This document shows positions 7,884-16,616 of a DNA stretch of 64,000 bases, piece after piece. This stretch comes from Paraburkholderia sp. LEh10. GTDB taxonomy: Bacteria > Pseudomonadota > Gammaproteobacteria > Burkholderiales > Burkholderiaceae. Position 1 is the first letter of the stretch. Every line of letters starts with the position of its first letter. Position numbers and translations under genes: made by a program. The stretch spans positions 124,001-188,000 of the forward strand of contig NZ_JAGIPX010000008.1 of the NCBI RefSeq assembly GCF_017814945.1, in the 5' to 3' direction. The notes under the pieces are model-generated. The model had not been told where the DNA came from. It saw only the letters and a program-made list of their open reading frames with translations, and did not search any database.

Positions 7884-10208
7884 TTACTCTTCGACCAGCA
7901 CGACGGTCTTGACATCCGGCATCTTCGACAGGTCCATGCGGAACCTCGAGCCGTAAGTCGGCACGTCCAGTTCGTCTTCGATGAGCGTCCACGAATCAGG
8001 CAGTTCCCAGAACGCGCGGAACTGCTGCTCGAACTTCTTCGACAGGCCGAAGCTCGTTGCGAACATGTGCCGCACCTGCGTCGACGCGTGCTTGACGAGG
8101 ATGCGTTCGCGTTCGCCCTTCATCCACTCACGCGTCGGCTGCGAGCGAGCGAGGCGTTGGTTGCGGATCTCGACGCGCAGTAGCGCCGTCTCTTTCGCAT
8201 CCACTTTCCATACGCCATGCGCGTCCTTCGTCGCAACGGCGCCATAGACCTTTTGCGCGTATTCCGGCAACAGCAGCGCATTGTTGAGGTCGCGCTCGAT
8301 AGCGTCCGTCTCGCGGTCTAGCGGGTCGCCAAAGCCGGGCCCGCCTCGCAGATAGTTCAGGTAGAGGTCGTAGTTGCTATAGCAATCCTCCGTGGTCATG
8401 CACTGCTGGTCGCGTTTGACGACCGAACCCGCGTTGAGATGATTCTCGTAGTCGGGGAAATCGGGATTCGTGTCTCCGCCGAGCGGCAGGCTCTCGCTCA
8501 ACGCGATGCGTTCCTTCAGTCCCGTGCGGTGCGCCTCGAAACGGTAGCCCGTGGCGGGCGGATAGCCGCCCATCAGGCCCCAGTCGCTGTTCATATAGCC
8601 GTTGCCCATGAAGAACATGGTCCAGTCCTGCGCCTTCCAGACCATCCGCAGCGTTTCGAATCCGCAGCCGCCGCGGTATTTGCCATAGCCGCCCGAATTC
8701 GCCTTCACGTTGCGGCCCAGGTACAGCAGGGGTTCGGCCATTTCCCAGATTTCGATGTCGCCCATGTCCCCTTCCGGATTCCAGATCGCGGCGGCATGAT
8801 TGAGGCCGTCCTTGATCGCGCAGGCACCTGTGCCGCACGACGACGCCTCGAAGCTGTTGACAGCGTGAATGTCGCCGTCCTGGTTGATGCCGCCGCCCTG
8901 AAGCCAGTTCGACGTATTGGCGTTTCCCGCGTTCACCTCCTCAAGATAGCCGCGGCTGAAGTACGCCTGCGACAGGCCGCGCCACATCGCGCTCCAGCCC
9001 GAGACCAGGAAGTGCCATGCATATGCGTGCCCCGTACGGCGGTCGTCCGGGTTCATCCACGCGCCCTTGGGCAGATGGAACTCCGTGCCGTAGTACGCGC
9101 CGTCGTTGATGCGTTGCGTGGGCACGAGCGTCTGCGTCATCATCACCCAGATTCCGCTCGTGAACGCAACCTGGTGCGCGTTGTACGAGTGCCAGCCCCA
9201 GCGGCTCGCGCCGTCGAAGTCCAGACGCCACGAGCCGTCCTTGCGGATCTCCATTTCCACGGGGGAATGCATGATCGAGTCGAGCTTCGCGAACGCAGAC
9301 GACGTCTGCACATCAGGATGGTTGTACGGCACATCGACGAACGCGACCTTGCGATACTTGCCGGGCAGCGTCATCGCCTTGATGCGGGTCTGCAGCCCGC
9401 GGCGCCCTTCCTCGATGCCCTCGTAGCTGAACTTCTCGTAAGCGTCGAGCCCTTCGTCTTCAATCACTTCCTCGATCAGATCACGGATCATGTGACAGCC
9501 GGCGATGCGTGTGCGCTCGTCGAGAATCCAGTACTTCGGCGTGCGCACCGAGCGCTGGCTTTCGTGCAGCCAGTCGCGCAGCGGCGTGTCGTTCACACCC
9601 GTCTTGCGGCAAGTGATCATGTAGCCGTCGCCGAAACGCTGCACCTGCCCTGTCGACATCGACCCCGGTGTCACCGCGCCCGTGTCGATGACGTGCGTCA
9701 CGCCGCCCACCCAGCCGACCAGCTTGCCGCCCGAGAAGATCGGCACGATCGTCGCGATGTCGCACGGGTGCACGTTGCCGATTGAGCAGTCGTTATTGGT
9801 AAACATGTCACCGGGATGGATGCCGGGGTTGGCTTCCCAGTTGTTTTCGATCATGTACTTGATGGCCGCACCCATCGTGCCCACGTGGATGATAATGCCC
9901 GTCGACGTGAGCACGCAGTCGCCCGCCGCGTTGTACAGCGTGAAGCACAACTCACCTTCCTGTTCGACGATGGGACTTGCGGCGATTTTCTTCGCCGTTT
10001 CGCGTGCATGCACGAGTCCCCCGCGCAACTTCGAGAACATTTTCTCGTAGCGGATAGGATCGCTCTCGCGTAATTCGAGCCGGTCGAGACCGTTGTAGTG
10101 ACCCGTCCCTGCCGTACGGGCAATAATTGCGTCGCGAAACTGCTTCAGCGTCTGACCGTTCTTCAGCAGATCGGCAAAGCCGACTTCCTGGCTGGACATC
10201 ATGTTCAT
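7884..10208 (-). CDS. acxB: Acetone carboxylase alpha subunit (HyuB family)
   Basis: This 774-residue protein is the large subunit of acetone carboxylase and belongs to the hydantoinase B/oxoprolinase family. Segments characteristic of the family include TNNDCSIGNVHPCDIATI and the glycine-rich GGYGKYRGGCGFETLRM near the C-terminal third. With the beta subunit it activates acetone and bicarbonate using ATP and a manganese-dependent site, according to family knowledge. The start MNMMSSQEVG at 10208 has AAGGAG eight nt upstream; the reading frame extends further but without support. It lies 19 nt after acxA, so the two are probably translated from one message. Confidence 0.93.
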   Translation of the reverse strand: MNMMSSQEVGFADLLKNGQTLKQFRDAIIARTAGTGHYNGLDRLELRESDPIRYEKMFSKLRGGLVHARETAKKIAASPIVEQEGELCFTLYNAAGDCVLTSTGIIIHVGTMGAAIKYMIENNWEANPGIHPGDMFTNNDCSIGNVHPCDIATIVPIFSGGKLVGWVGGVTHVIDTGAVTPGSMSTGQVQRFGDGYMITCRKTGVNDTPLRDWLHESQRSVRTPKYWILDERTRIAGCHMIRDLIEEVIEDEGLDAYEKFSYEGIEEGRRGLQTRIKAMTLPGKYRKVAFVDVPYNHPDVQTSSAFAKLDSIMHSPVEMEIRKDGSWRLDFDGASRWGWHSYNAHQVAFTSGIWVMMTQTLVPTQRINDGAYYGTEFHLPKGAWMNPDDRRTGHAYAWHFLVSGWSAMWRGLSQAYFSRGYLEEVNAGNANTSNWLQGGGINQDGDIHAVNSFEASSCGTGACAIKDGLNHAAAIWNPEGDMGDIEIWEMAEPLLYLGRNVKANSGGYGKYRGGCGFETLRMVWKAQDWTMFFMGNGYMNSDWGLMGGYPPATGYRFEAHRTGLKERIALSESLPLGGDTNPDFPDYENHLNAGSVVKRDQQCMTTEDCYSNYDLYLNYLRGGPGFGDPLDRETDAIERDLNNALLLPEYAQKVYGAVATKDAHGVWKVDAKETALLRVEIRNQRLARSQPTREWMKGERERILVKHASTQVRHMFATSFGLSKKFEQQFRAFWELPDSWTLIEDELDVPTYGSRFRMDLSKMPDVKTVVLVEE

Positions 10209-10227
10209 CGCTTGTCTCCTTGCGTGC

Positions 10228-12372
10228 TTACTTGACTTCTCTGAGATGGAAGAGGCGGTGCTTGTCGAGCGTGGTCGCGAATCCCTTCGGCACCACGAAC
10301 GTCGTCGCATCGGACTCAATGATCGCGGGCCCGGTGATTTCGTTGCCGGACTTGAGCGCCTCCATCTTCCACAGGGCCGCGTCGTGCCATTGCTTATGCC
10401 GGTATAGCTTGCGGGTGCCGACGCGCGCTTCCTTCGGCGGCGTCGGACCGCCCTCAGGGTCTTCCGGCAGCACGGGCTTTTGCGTGACCACCATGCCGCG
10501 CATGATTGCGCCTGTGACGGAGAAGCCCAACTCCGGAGAACGCGCCGCACTCGCGTAGACGCGCCCATACGTATCCTCGAACGCTTCGACGATGCGATCC
10601 CAGTCCTGCGGGCCAGATGCGCCCGCAACCGGCGATTCGATCTCGAGGTCGTTGAGCTGGCCCATGTACTGCATCCGGAAGCCCGGACGCAGAATCACGT
10701 CCTTTTCGCTGAAGCCGTTGATGCGGAATTCCTCGATGACCTTGGCGGCGAGTTCCGACCACGCCTTCTGGATCGTTTGCGCAGCGCCGGCCTTTTCGTC
10801 GTCGGGCGCGGACTGCGGCAGCGCCAGGTCGACACTCTTGTCATAGCGGTATTCGAAGTCCGCGCACGCGCAGCCGAATGCCGAAAAGCCGGCCGCCCAT
10901 GCGGGCACCATGACGTCCTTGAAGCCCAGGCCTTCCGTGTATCCATACGTATGAACGGGACCCGCGCCGCCGTATGAGAAGCACACAAACTCGGTCGGGT
11001 TGTAGCCCTTCGCGCTGACATTCGAGCGCAGATACTCGCGCAGCTGCAAATCGAGGAGTTCGATGACACCCGCTGCCGCATCTTCGACCGACAGTCCGAG
11101 CGGGTCGGCGATTTGCGCCTTGATATGCTCCCGGGCCCGCTTCACATCGAGCTTGATCTGCCCGCCAAGGAAGTTGTCCGGGTTCAGATAGCCGAGCACG
11201 ACGTGGCAGTCGGAGACCGAGACGGTCGTGAGGCCGCTGTCCGGCCAGCAGGTGCCGACGCGGTAGCCCGCGCTATCCGGTCCGAGCTTGATTGCACCGC
11301 TGTACGGATCGAGCCGCACGAAACTGCCCGCGCCGGCACCGACCGAATCCATCGTGACGAGCGGCAGCGACAGCACGAGGCGCGCCATGTCGGGGTCCGA
11401 CGCGATCGCGAAGTTGCCTTTCGTGATCAGCGCCATGTCGAACGACGTGCCGCCGATATCCGAGCACGCGATGTTGTCGTAGCCGAGCGCCTCGCCGAGC
11501 AGCTTCGAGCCGATCACGCCGCCGATCGGACCCGACACGATGGTGCGCGCGAGTTCCTTCGCTTTCCAGCTGATCGTGCCGCCGTGCGTGGCCATCACGC
11601 GCAGATCGAACTTCGCACCGTGCTTGCGGAAGCGGTCGCTGACCTTCTTCAACGTTTGCCGCGACGGCTCGGCCGCATAGGCTTCGAGCACGGTCGTGTT
11701 CATCCGGTGGCTTTCCTTGCGCTGGGGGTAGTAATCCACCGATGCGAACACCGGAATATCGACGCCCAATGCCTTCAGTTCGTCGCGCACCACATCGCGT
11801 GCCTGCTGCTCGCTGGTTCCATTCTTGTGGGATTGGAGCAGGCAGATGACGATGGCCTTCGACCCGGACGCGACGAGTTCCCGCGCTGCCTGCCGCACCT
11901 CGCCCTCCCGCAGCGGAATGACGATATCGCCCTGTACATCGGTACGCTCGGTGACGCCGCGGGTTCGCGACAACGGCACGAGCGGCTCGTCGTAGCGGTG
12001 GGTGTTCAGATGGATCCGCTCCTCCAGCGCATAGCCGAGGTAACTCTGGATCGCGCGGCCCATCGAATGAACATGCTCGAAGCCCTTGTTCACCAGAAGG
12101 CCGACGTCGAGTCCTTTGCGCTGCACGACACGATTGAGCATCGCAGTGCCGGAGTACACGCACGTGACGAGCTCCGGATAGACCTGGTCGACGTCGCGCT
12201 TCCAGTGAGCCAACGCATCCTGCGACGAGTTGAGGATCGCGAGTGACTCATCCTCGGGGTTGCTCTGTGCCTTGCCGACGACGAATCGTCCATCGGCGCG
12301 CACAAAGAAGGTGTCGGTCATCGTACCGCCCGCATCGATGCCCAATACCTGGACCTGCGAATGCCCTTCCAT
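10228..12372 (-). CDS. acxA: Acetone carboxylase beta subunit (HyuA family)
   Basis: This 714-residue protein is the ATP-handling subunit of acetone carboxylase, in the hydantoinase A/oxoprolinase family. The N-terminal LGIDAGGTMTDTFF is the phosphate-binding loop of the actin-like ATPase fold, and a second glycine-rich motif, ACSDIGGTSFDMALI, lies near residue 310. Its length matches the family. GGAG lies a few nt before the start. It is the first gene of the operon, with a sigma-54 promoter about 95 nt upstream, so expression should depend on AcxR. Confidence 0.93.
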   Translation of the reverse strand: MEGHSQVQVLGIDAGGTMTDTFFVRADGRFVVGKAQSNPEDESLAILNSSQDALAHWKRDVDQVYPELVTCVYSGTAMLNRVVQRKGLDVGLLVNKGFEHVHSMGRAIQSYLGYALEERIHLNTHRYDEPLVPLSRTRGVTERTDVQGDIVIPLREGEVRQAARELVASGSKAIVICLLQSHKNGTSEQQARDVVRDELKALGVDIPVFASVDYYPQRKESHRMNTTVLEAYAAEPSRQTLKKVSDRFRKHGAKFDLRVMATHGGTISWKAKELARTIVSGPIGGVIGSKLLGEALGYDNIACSDIGGTSFDMALITKGNFAIASDPDMARLVLSLPLVTMDSVGAGAGSFVRLDPYSGAIKLGPDSAGYRVGTCWPDSGLTTVSVSDCHVVLGYLNPDNFLGGQIKLDVKRAREHIKAQIADPLGLSVEDAAAGVIELLDLQLREYLRSNVSAKGYNPTEFVCFSYGGAGPVHTYGYTEGLGFKDVMVPAWAAGFSAFGCACADFEYRYDKSVDLALPQSAPDDEKAGAAQTIQKAWSELAAKVIEEFRINGFSEKDVILRPGFRMQYMGQLNDLEIESPVAGASGPQDWDRIVEAFEDTYGRVYASAARSPELGFSVTGAIMRGMVVTQKPVLPEDPEGGPTPPKEARVGTRKLYRHKQWHDAALWKMEALKSGNEITGPAIIESDATTFVVPKGFATTLDKHRLFHLREVK

Positions 12373-12466
12373 ATCGTTGTCTCCAGTAGTCGGAATTGTC
12401 AGGAGCCGGCACGAGGCGGCAAGACTGCACTAGCCGCGTCTCAGGTGACAGCTCGCGGCGACTTTC

Positions 12467-12481
12467 GCAACTGCCATGCCA
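12467..12481 (-). promoter_or_regulatory. Sigma-54 promoter of acxABC
   Basis: Read on the minus strand, TGGCATGGCAGTTGC matches TGGCACG-N4-TTGC in spacing and in all but one fixed base. Transcription would start about 12 nt beyond the -12 box, leaving a leader of roughly 80 nt before acxA. The presence of a sigma-54 activator gene at the other end of the locus makes the assignment strong. Confidence 0.82.
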
Positions 12482-12540
12482 TCGGCGCCCGCTGCGTGAG
12501 CACGCGTCCTTGTGGCAAGGCCTGGGACGGGAACAAGCCG

Positions 12541-12640
12541 GGACAGACATGTGTCGGTCTGGAGTGCCTGGTAACGTTAATGACCGGGTTTCGATCGGTC
12601 GGGCGTTCGGATGTCGGTCGGTGACATGGGACACGTCATG
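12541..12640. promoter_or_regulatory. Candidate AcxR enhancer region
   Basis: Two GACA/TGTC-rich elements lie upstream of the sigma-54 promoter: one around 12541-12555 (contains GACATGTGTC on the plus strand) and one around 12620-12637 (GTGACATGGGACAC). On the minus strand both contain CATGTC. Their distance of about 65-150 nt from the promoter is typical of enhancer sites. The rest of the 12373-13091 gap holds no gene I can support. Confidence 0.4.
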
Positions 12641-13091
12641 CGGTATCGGTCAGCGCTGCGAGATCGTCCTCTCAGCGGGAGCAAAACCGCCATTCAAACG
12701 AGTCGCGGGAGTGAGGTACACGAGCGCCAGGACGCACCATGACGAGTGCATCAAATGCGATGCTCAGAAGTCGTCGCCCGTAGCCGGTATCCTTGACGTC
12801 TTTGTCCGCGGGGACTTTGCATCGACCACTTTAAGGATCGCTTCGAGATCGTCGCGTAGAGCATTCAGATTCTGCCCGGCAGACCCGTCGAACCCGAAGG
12901 CATTGGCCAGGCACTCACGCATCACCTGAGCCATCGTTATGGTCTCGGGATGCAGATGATCGACACGTCATATCCGTCACCTTGATTCGCGAAAATTTCG
13001 GCGACATGTGGATTTCGTCGCCCTCCGTCTCTCAAGACGGGCGGTACGTCAGTTGCTAGATAGTGAGGGTCGGCCCCAGCCGGATTGTGGA

Positions 13092-13703
13092 ATGGGCGTC
13101 ATGTTAGATTTGGGAAAGATTCACCGGTGGTTGCGTGCCGCTTTCAGAAGAAACGCGCCGCGCGCCCGTCTTCAACGACCGGACGCGGTCGCGTCGCAAA
13201 ACCGGACAGACCATTCGCGGCTGGGCGAATTGACGAAATCGTGGCACGAGCAGGCCAACCATGACGACTGGAGCCGTCTGACTTGCGAAAAAGTCATGCA
13301 TTCGCCATTCGTTGTGACGCCTGAAACACTGGTGCCAGCCGCGTTGGAACTGCTGGAGTTCAACAGCATGCACGCGTTTCCCGTGGTGGACAGCGATCAA
13401 TATCTCGTTGGAATGGTGACGCGCGAACAACTGACTGCTGCCTGGGAGCAGTATCTGGCAACGTCGCGTACGGACCTGCAGTGTGTCAGCGAGATCATGG
13501 TCACCGACGTCAGTGCTGTCCTGGACACCGATACGCTCGGCACCGCCTTTTTACTGCTGTTGAATGAGCGAAGCGCCTGCCTGACGGTTCTCGACTGGCG
13601 CAGTCACGTCGTTGGAACGTTGGCGGAATCCGACATCCTTGAGGTCGCTCGCCCTCCCGTACCAGTCAGTTGTCGTGTTTCACCGCCATCGACGCATGGG
13701 TAG
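13092..13703 (+). CDS. CBS-domain protein
   Basis: This protein of about 203 residues carries two tandem CBS domains. The first runs from VMHSPFVVTPETLVPAAL to VGMVTREQL, and the second from IMVTDVSAVLDTDTLGTA to VGTLAESDIL. CBS pairs bind adenine nucleotides and often regulate a partner domain. No HPP or other catalytic domain is fused here, although the C-terminal regions of HPP-family proteins look similar. The start is uncertain: GTG at 13008 opens the frame, and ATG at 13092 or 13101 gives a more protein-like N-terminus. It diverges from acxA across a long gap. Confidence 0.7.
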   Translation: MGVMLDLGKIHRWLRAAFRRNAPRARLQRPDAVASQNRTDHSRLGELTKSWHEQANHDDWSRLTCEKVMHSPFVVTPETLVPAALELLEFNSMHAFPVVDSDQYLVGMVTREQLTAAWEQYLATSRTDLQCVSEIMVTDVSAVLDTDTLGTAFLLLLNERSACLTVLDWRSHVVGTLAESDILEVARPPVPVSCRVSPPSTHG

Positions 13704-13997
13704 TTGCCAGCCGCCAGTGCTCGTCAACGCGCGTCGGCCTGAGCCGGAATGCGTTACGTCTTACGAATGCCCGACCGGCGACGCCGTCTTCTCTTTTGAA
13801 GTTGCGCATGTCGATGCGACTGAACCTGCTTCCGGTAGCGACGCCTTATATCGTATAAATGGCTTGCTCGGCGCACGCCCGATTCCGTTCGCGGCTGGCG
13901 GTTCCTACCTATCCCGCACCGGAACGTGTGAGGCAATGTCTTGGCATCGAGATATCTTTACCCTGCCTTGCAAGGTCCTTCATGCAGCGGTTGTCGT

Positions 13998-14303
13998 TCA
14001 GAAATTGACAAATTGCTTCTCGACCAGCTTTCCGTCACGGAACAAGAACCAGACGTGACGCTGGCTGGATACGCCACCGACGTAGTCCCAGCGCGTGACG
14101 CCATTCCCAGAGTGGTCTTCGAAGGGGCCACCCAGCTCCGCGAAAACGTGCTTCTTCGTTGTCCCTTCAGGAAACTGCTGCTCGATACGCTCGCGTGTCC
14201 AGTCGCTCACATGCACGTCGTCGTATGTCTGCGGTGTCACGCAGCCAGCCAGTCCGGCCACGCATGCCGCAGCGGCAGCCAGTGTTGCCAACGCCGATTT
14301 CAA
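13998..14303 (-). CDS. Small lipoprotein, BamE/SmpA-like
   Basis: This 101-residue protein has a type II signal peptide with lipobox LAGC at about residues 18-21, so it should be lipidated and anchored in the periplasm or outer membrane. The mature part (RIEQQFPEGTTKKHVFAELGGP, then RHVWFLFRDGKL) resembles the BamE/SmpA-like fold. The start codon is TTG, supported by AGGAG five nt upstream. It has no obvious operon partner, and its specific role is unknown. The 13704-13997 gap before it holds nothing I can support. Confidence 0.75.
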   Translation of the reverse strand: MKSALATLAAAAACVAGLAGCVTPQTYDDVHVSDWTRERIEQQFPEGTTKKHVFAELGGPFEDHSGNGVTRWDYVGGVSSQRHVWFLFRDGKLVEKQFVNF

Positions 14304-14558
14304 TTCTGCTCCTCATACACTTGACATATCAACTATATTGTAAATGTAAGAAGTTAGTATGCGACAGGAGGTCGCCAGTGACGGTTTAATTGCTGTTTCA
14401 AGCGCAAAATTACGACGTCAAGGCGCGCATTAGAATGCGTGACCGCGTCAAATTTCAGGGGTCGATTTGCACATGTAGATGATATATCAACTACTGCAAA
14501 AATCCCCTAAGCACGGCGGGCGCGCACCGGTTCCGGCCGGCTCTTCATCCGTTGATGA

Positions 14559-14774
14559 TGCGGGCGCGGCAGCACCTGCCGCGATTTCGCGCTGCTGATG
14601 ATGGAGGTGGTGCGCGAACTGGGATCGGCCGCACGCTTTGTGCCGGGATATTTGTACGACCACGCGCTCGACACGCCGGCCCTGCAGGCCGTGCGCAATA
14701 CGGGACTGCAGCAGGGCGCGCGACAGGTCGAAAGCCGCGATCCTTTGGAGAACCCCACGGCCGCCCGGTCTTAA
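14559..14774 (+). pseudogene. Transglutaminase-like protein fragment
   Basis: One frame, without a start codon and closed upstream by TGA at 14556, reads GSTCRDFALLMMEVVRELG followed by AARFVPGYLYD. This is the catalytic-cysteine block of bacterial transglutaminase-like (TgpA/YebA-type cysteine protease-fold) proteins. Only about 70 codons remain before TAA at 14772. The N-terminal half and the usual downstream His/Asp region are missing, so this is a decayed remnant. Coding potential elsewhere in 14304-15031 is not convincing. Confidence 0.65.
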
Positions 14775-15031
14775 CTTTTGACGACCGTGTTTCCATACAA
14801 GGCGATCGAAACCCGTTCCTGCGTCATCGCACTCTCCCTTGTGAATCGTGATCTATAACGGGACCATGCCGAGCGCTCGCGAGAGCCTGCGGACAATGCA
14901 TATCCGCGCGACCGTTTCGCACCGAACCTATTGATTTTTCCGACCAGCATCTTTAACTTTGTTGCTGGCGTTTGGTTTACGGTGCCGTAGAAAGAGACCG
15001 GCTCGCGGTCTGCCAGGCAGGGAGTGAATCA

Positions 15032-15295
15032 ATGGAAAAAACGTACTCGTACAAAGGCTTTGAGGTCACCGTAAGGCTTGAGTCTGTGCGGGCGGTGTCG
15101 AGCGAATTCACATATGGGCCCCCGGTCGGGTACGTTGCAGTGGTGAGCATCTGCACGGCGGACCCGAGAAGACCGATAGGCGTACCGATTCGGCTCGTCA
15201 CGGATGGAAACCGCGTCTTCGACACGGAGGACGACGCCTTGACGACAGGGTTCAGCGCCGCACAGCGTGTAATAGACGACCGGGTTGGCCCTTGA
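15032..15295 (+). CDS. Small protein of unknown function
   Basis: This 87-residue protein begins MEKTYSYKGFEVTVRLE. GGGAG lies nine nt upstream of the ATG. It has no signal peptide or membrane segment. The pattern of short alternating hydrophobic strands (FEVTVRLESV, YVAVVSICTA) suggests a small beta-rich fold. I do not recognise the family. It stands alone between the transglutaminase remnant and a long empty gap. Confidence 0.6.
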   Translation: MEKTYSYKGFEVTVRLESVRAVSSEFTYGPPVGYVAVVSICTADPRRPIGVPIRLVTDGNRVFDTEDDALTTGFSAAQRVIDDRVGP

Positions 15296-15879
15296 CCGCT
15301 TGATTGGCGCCGCTCTTACGCGGCTCCGTGTAGATCACCAACTCATGGGCGAAGAGGACACAGAGGCGAGAACGATCCATGCAAAAGCGCAATGGTGACA
15401 TTTAATGTCGACGTTTTCGGCTTTGTTCTGCGACTCAAAGGCATGACTCAAAGGCATCGGTGTGCGTTCCGTCGCAGATCGGCGGTCATAACCGTCCATG
15501 CCTGCGGACGAATGACGGCGTGCACGAGTCAACTGCCTCTGTTCCATGCGGTCACCTGGAGCGGGCACCTACAGGAAGAACACACAGTAGTCGCGGCCGA
15601 ATTCCCGTTACGACGGCGGACACGACGTTCAAACGTCTGTCCGACTGTGCGCCCAAACGTCCATACCTGGCCGATTTCCGCCCGATATGCGTGCACAATT
15701 CGCCATCGCCAGTTTTGTTACCGAACGCGAAAAGCGACGCTGGTCGGCCGAGGCCGTCATTTTTTATCGCTGACAGTCGACATCGCCATCGACCACTGCA
15801 TCTTTAGTGCTGAACTCTATAATGACCGGGCGCATACGATCGTTGCGCGGCGGGCGACTGATTCGCTACGGAGGGCGCA
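15296..15879. other. Gap with no supported feature
   Basis: These 584 nt contain only overlapping low-quality reading frames on both strands. I see no protein family, RNA gene or clear terminator. The right end must hold the promoter of the GFA-family gene. Confidence 0.5.
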
Positions 15880-16278
15880 ATGCTCAAAGGCGGCTGCTTT
15901 TGCGGAAAGGTCCGTTATGAGATCTCGGGTACGCCCTTCGACTCCACCATCTGCCACTGCACGGACTGTCGCCGCGCATCGGCTTCGCCGTTCGTCGCCT
16001 GGTTCAGCGTCAGGCAATCCGGGTTTCGATTCGTCGATGGCGAACCAAGAAGCTTCGCAAGCAGCAAAGCAGTCTTGCGAGCGTTCTGCCCGGACTGCGG
16101 CACGCCTCTAACCTACCAACACGATGATTTCCCCGGCGAGATCGATATATCGACGTGCAGTCTCGACGTGCCTGAGCAGGTTCCTCCTGAACACCATACC
16201 TGGATGTCACAGAAATTGCCGTGGATTCATGTGTCCGACGCGCTGCCAAAGCACGCGGGCAGCTATTCCAAACCCTGA
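15880..16278 (+). CDS. GFA-family zinc protein (glutathione-dependent formaldehyde-activating type)
   Basis: This 132-residue cytoplasmic protein has the zinc-binding cysteines of the GFA (CENP-V/Mss4-like) fold: Cys6 and Cys8 in GGCFCGKVRY, Cys25, Cys27 and Cys30 in CHCTDCRR, and Cys70 and Cys73 in FCPDCGTPL. Only a minority of this family has real formaldehyde-glutathione activity, so the function should be taken as a family name. The start is the first ATG in frame, with GGAGGG upstream. It stands alone on the plus strand. Confidence 0.88.
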   Translation: MLKGGCFCGKVRYEISGTPFDSTICHCTDCRRASASPFVAWFSVRQSGFRFVDGEPRSFASSKAVLRAFCPDCGTPLTYQHDDFPGEIDISTCSLDVPEQVPPEHHTWMSQKLPWIHVSDALPKHAGSYSKP

Positions 16279-16616
16279 ATTCGAATTCATACATCCTGCC
16301 TTTGATGCCGCCCCGCAATTGGCTCATGGATCAAACACGTGAGGCTCACAAGAAGACGCGGTTCGTGGCATCCCTTGCCCGCATCGAACCGTGGCGGTAC
16401 TGCCCATCCGGCTTGCGTCATACGTTTCGTTTCATGAAGACGCCTGCGGGTGACGCTGCGCTTGATACACGCCGAGAGCATCTCGCGGGCTTGAGCGGCC
16501 AGCCGGGCCGGACTATGGAAAGAATGCCAAAGCGTGCCACAGGTCCCGTGCATGTCGTTTGATCGGCCTTCCGCGGCGCAAGGCCGCGCCCGGCGACATG
16601 ATGCCCGGAACCCGCG
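16279..16616. other. Gap between convergent genes
   Basis: This 338-nt region separates the GFA-family gene from the convergent DUF2182 gene. It contains GC-rich inverted repeats near 16570-16600 that could end transcription, but none has a T tract. No gene is supported. Confidence 0.45.

Noticed and set aside
13612..14058. Plus-strand frame between the CBS-domain gene and the lipoprotein gene
   Set aside because: It overlaps the CBS gene in another frame, has no ribosome site and shows no family pattern.
15392..16111. 239-codon plus-strand frame before the GFA gene
   Set aside because: It overlaps the GFA gene in another frame and its composition is random.
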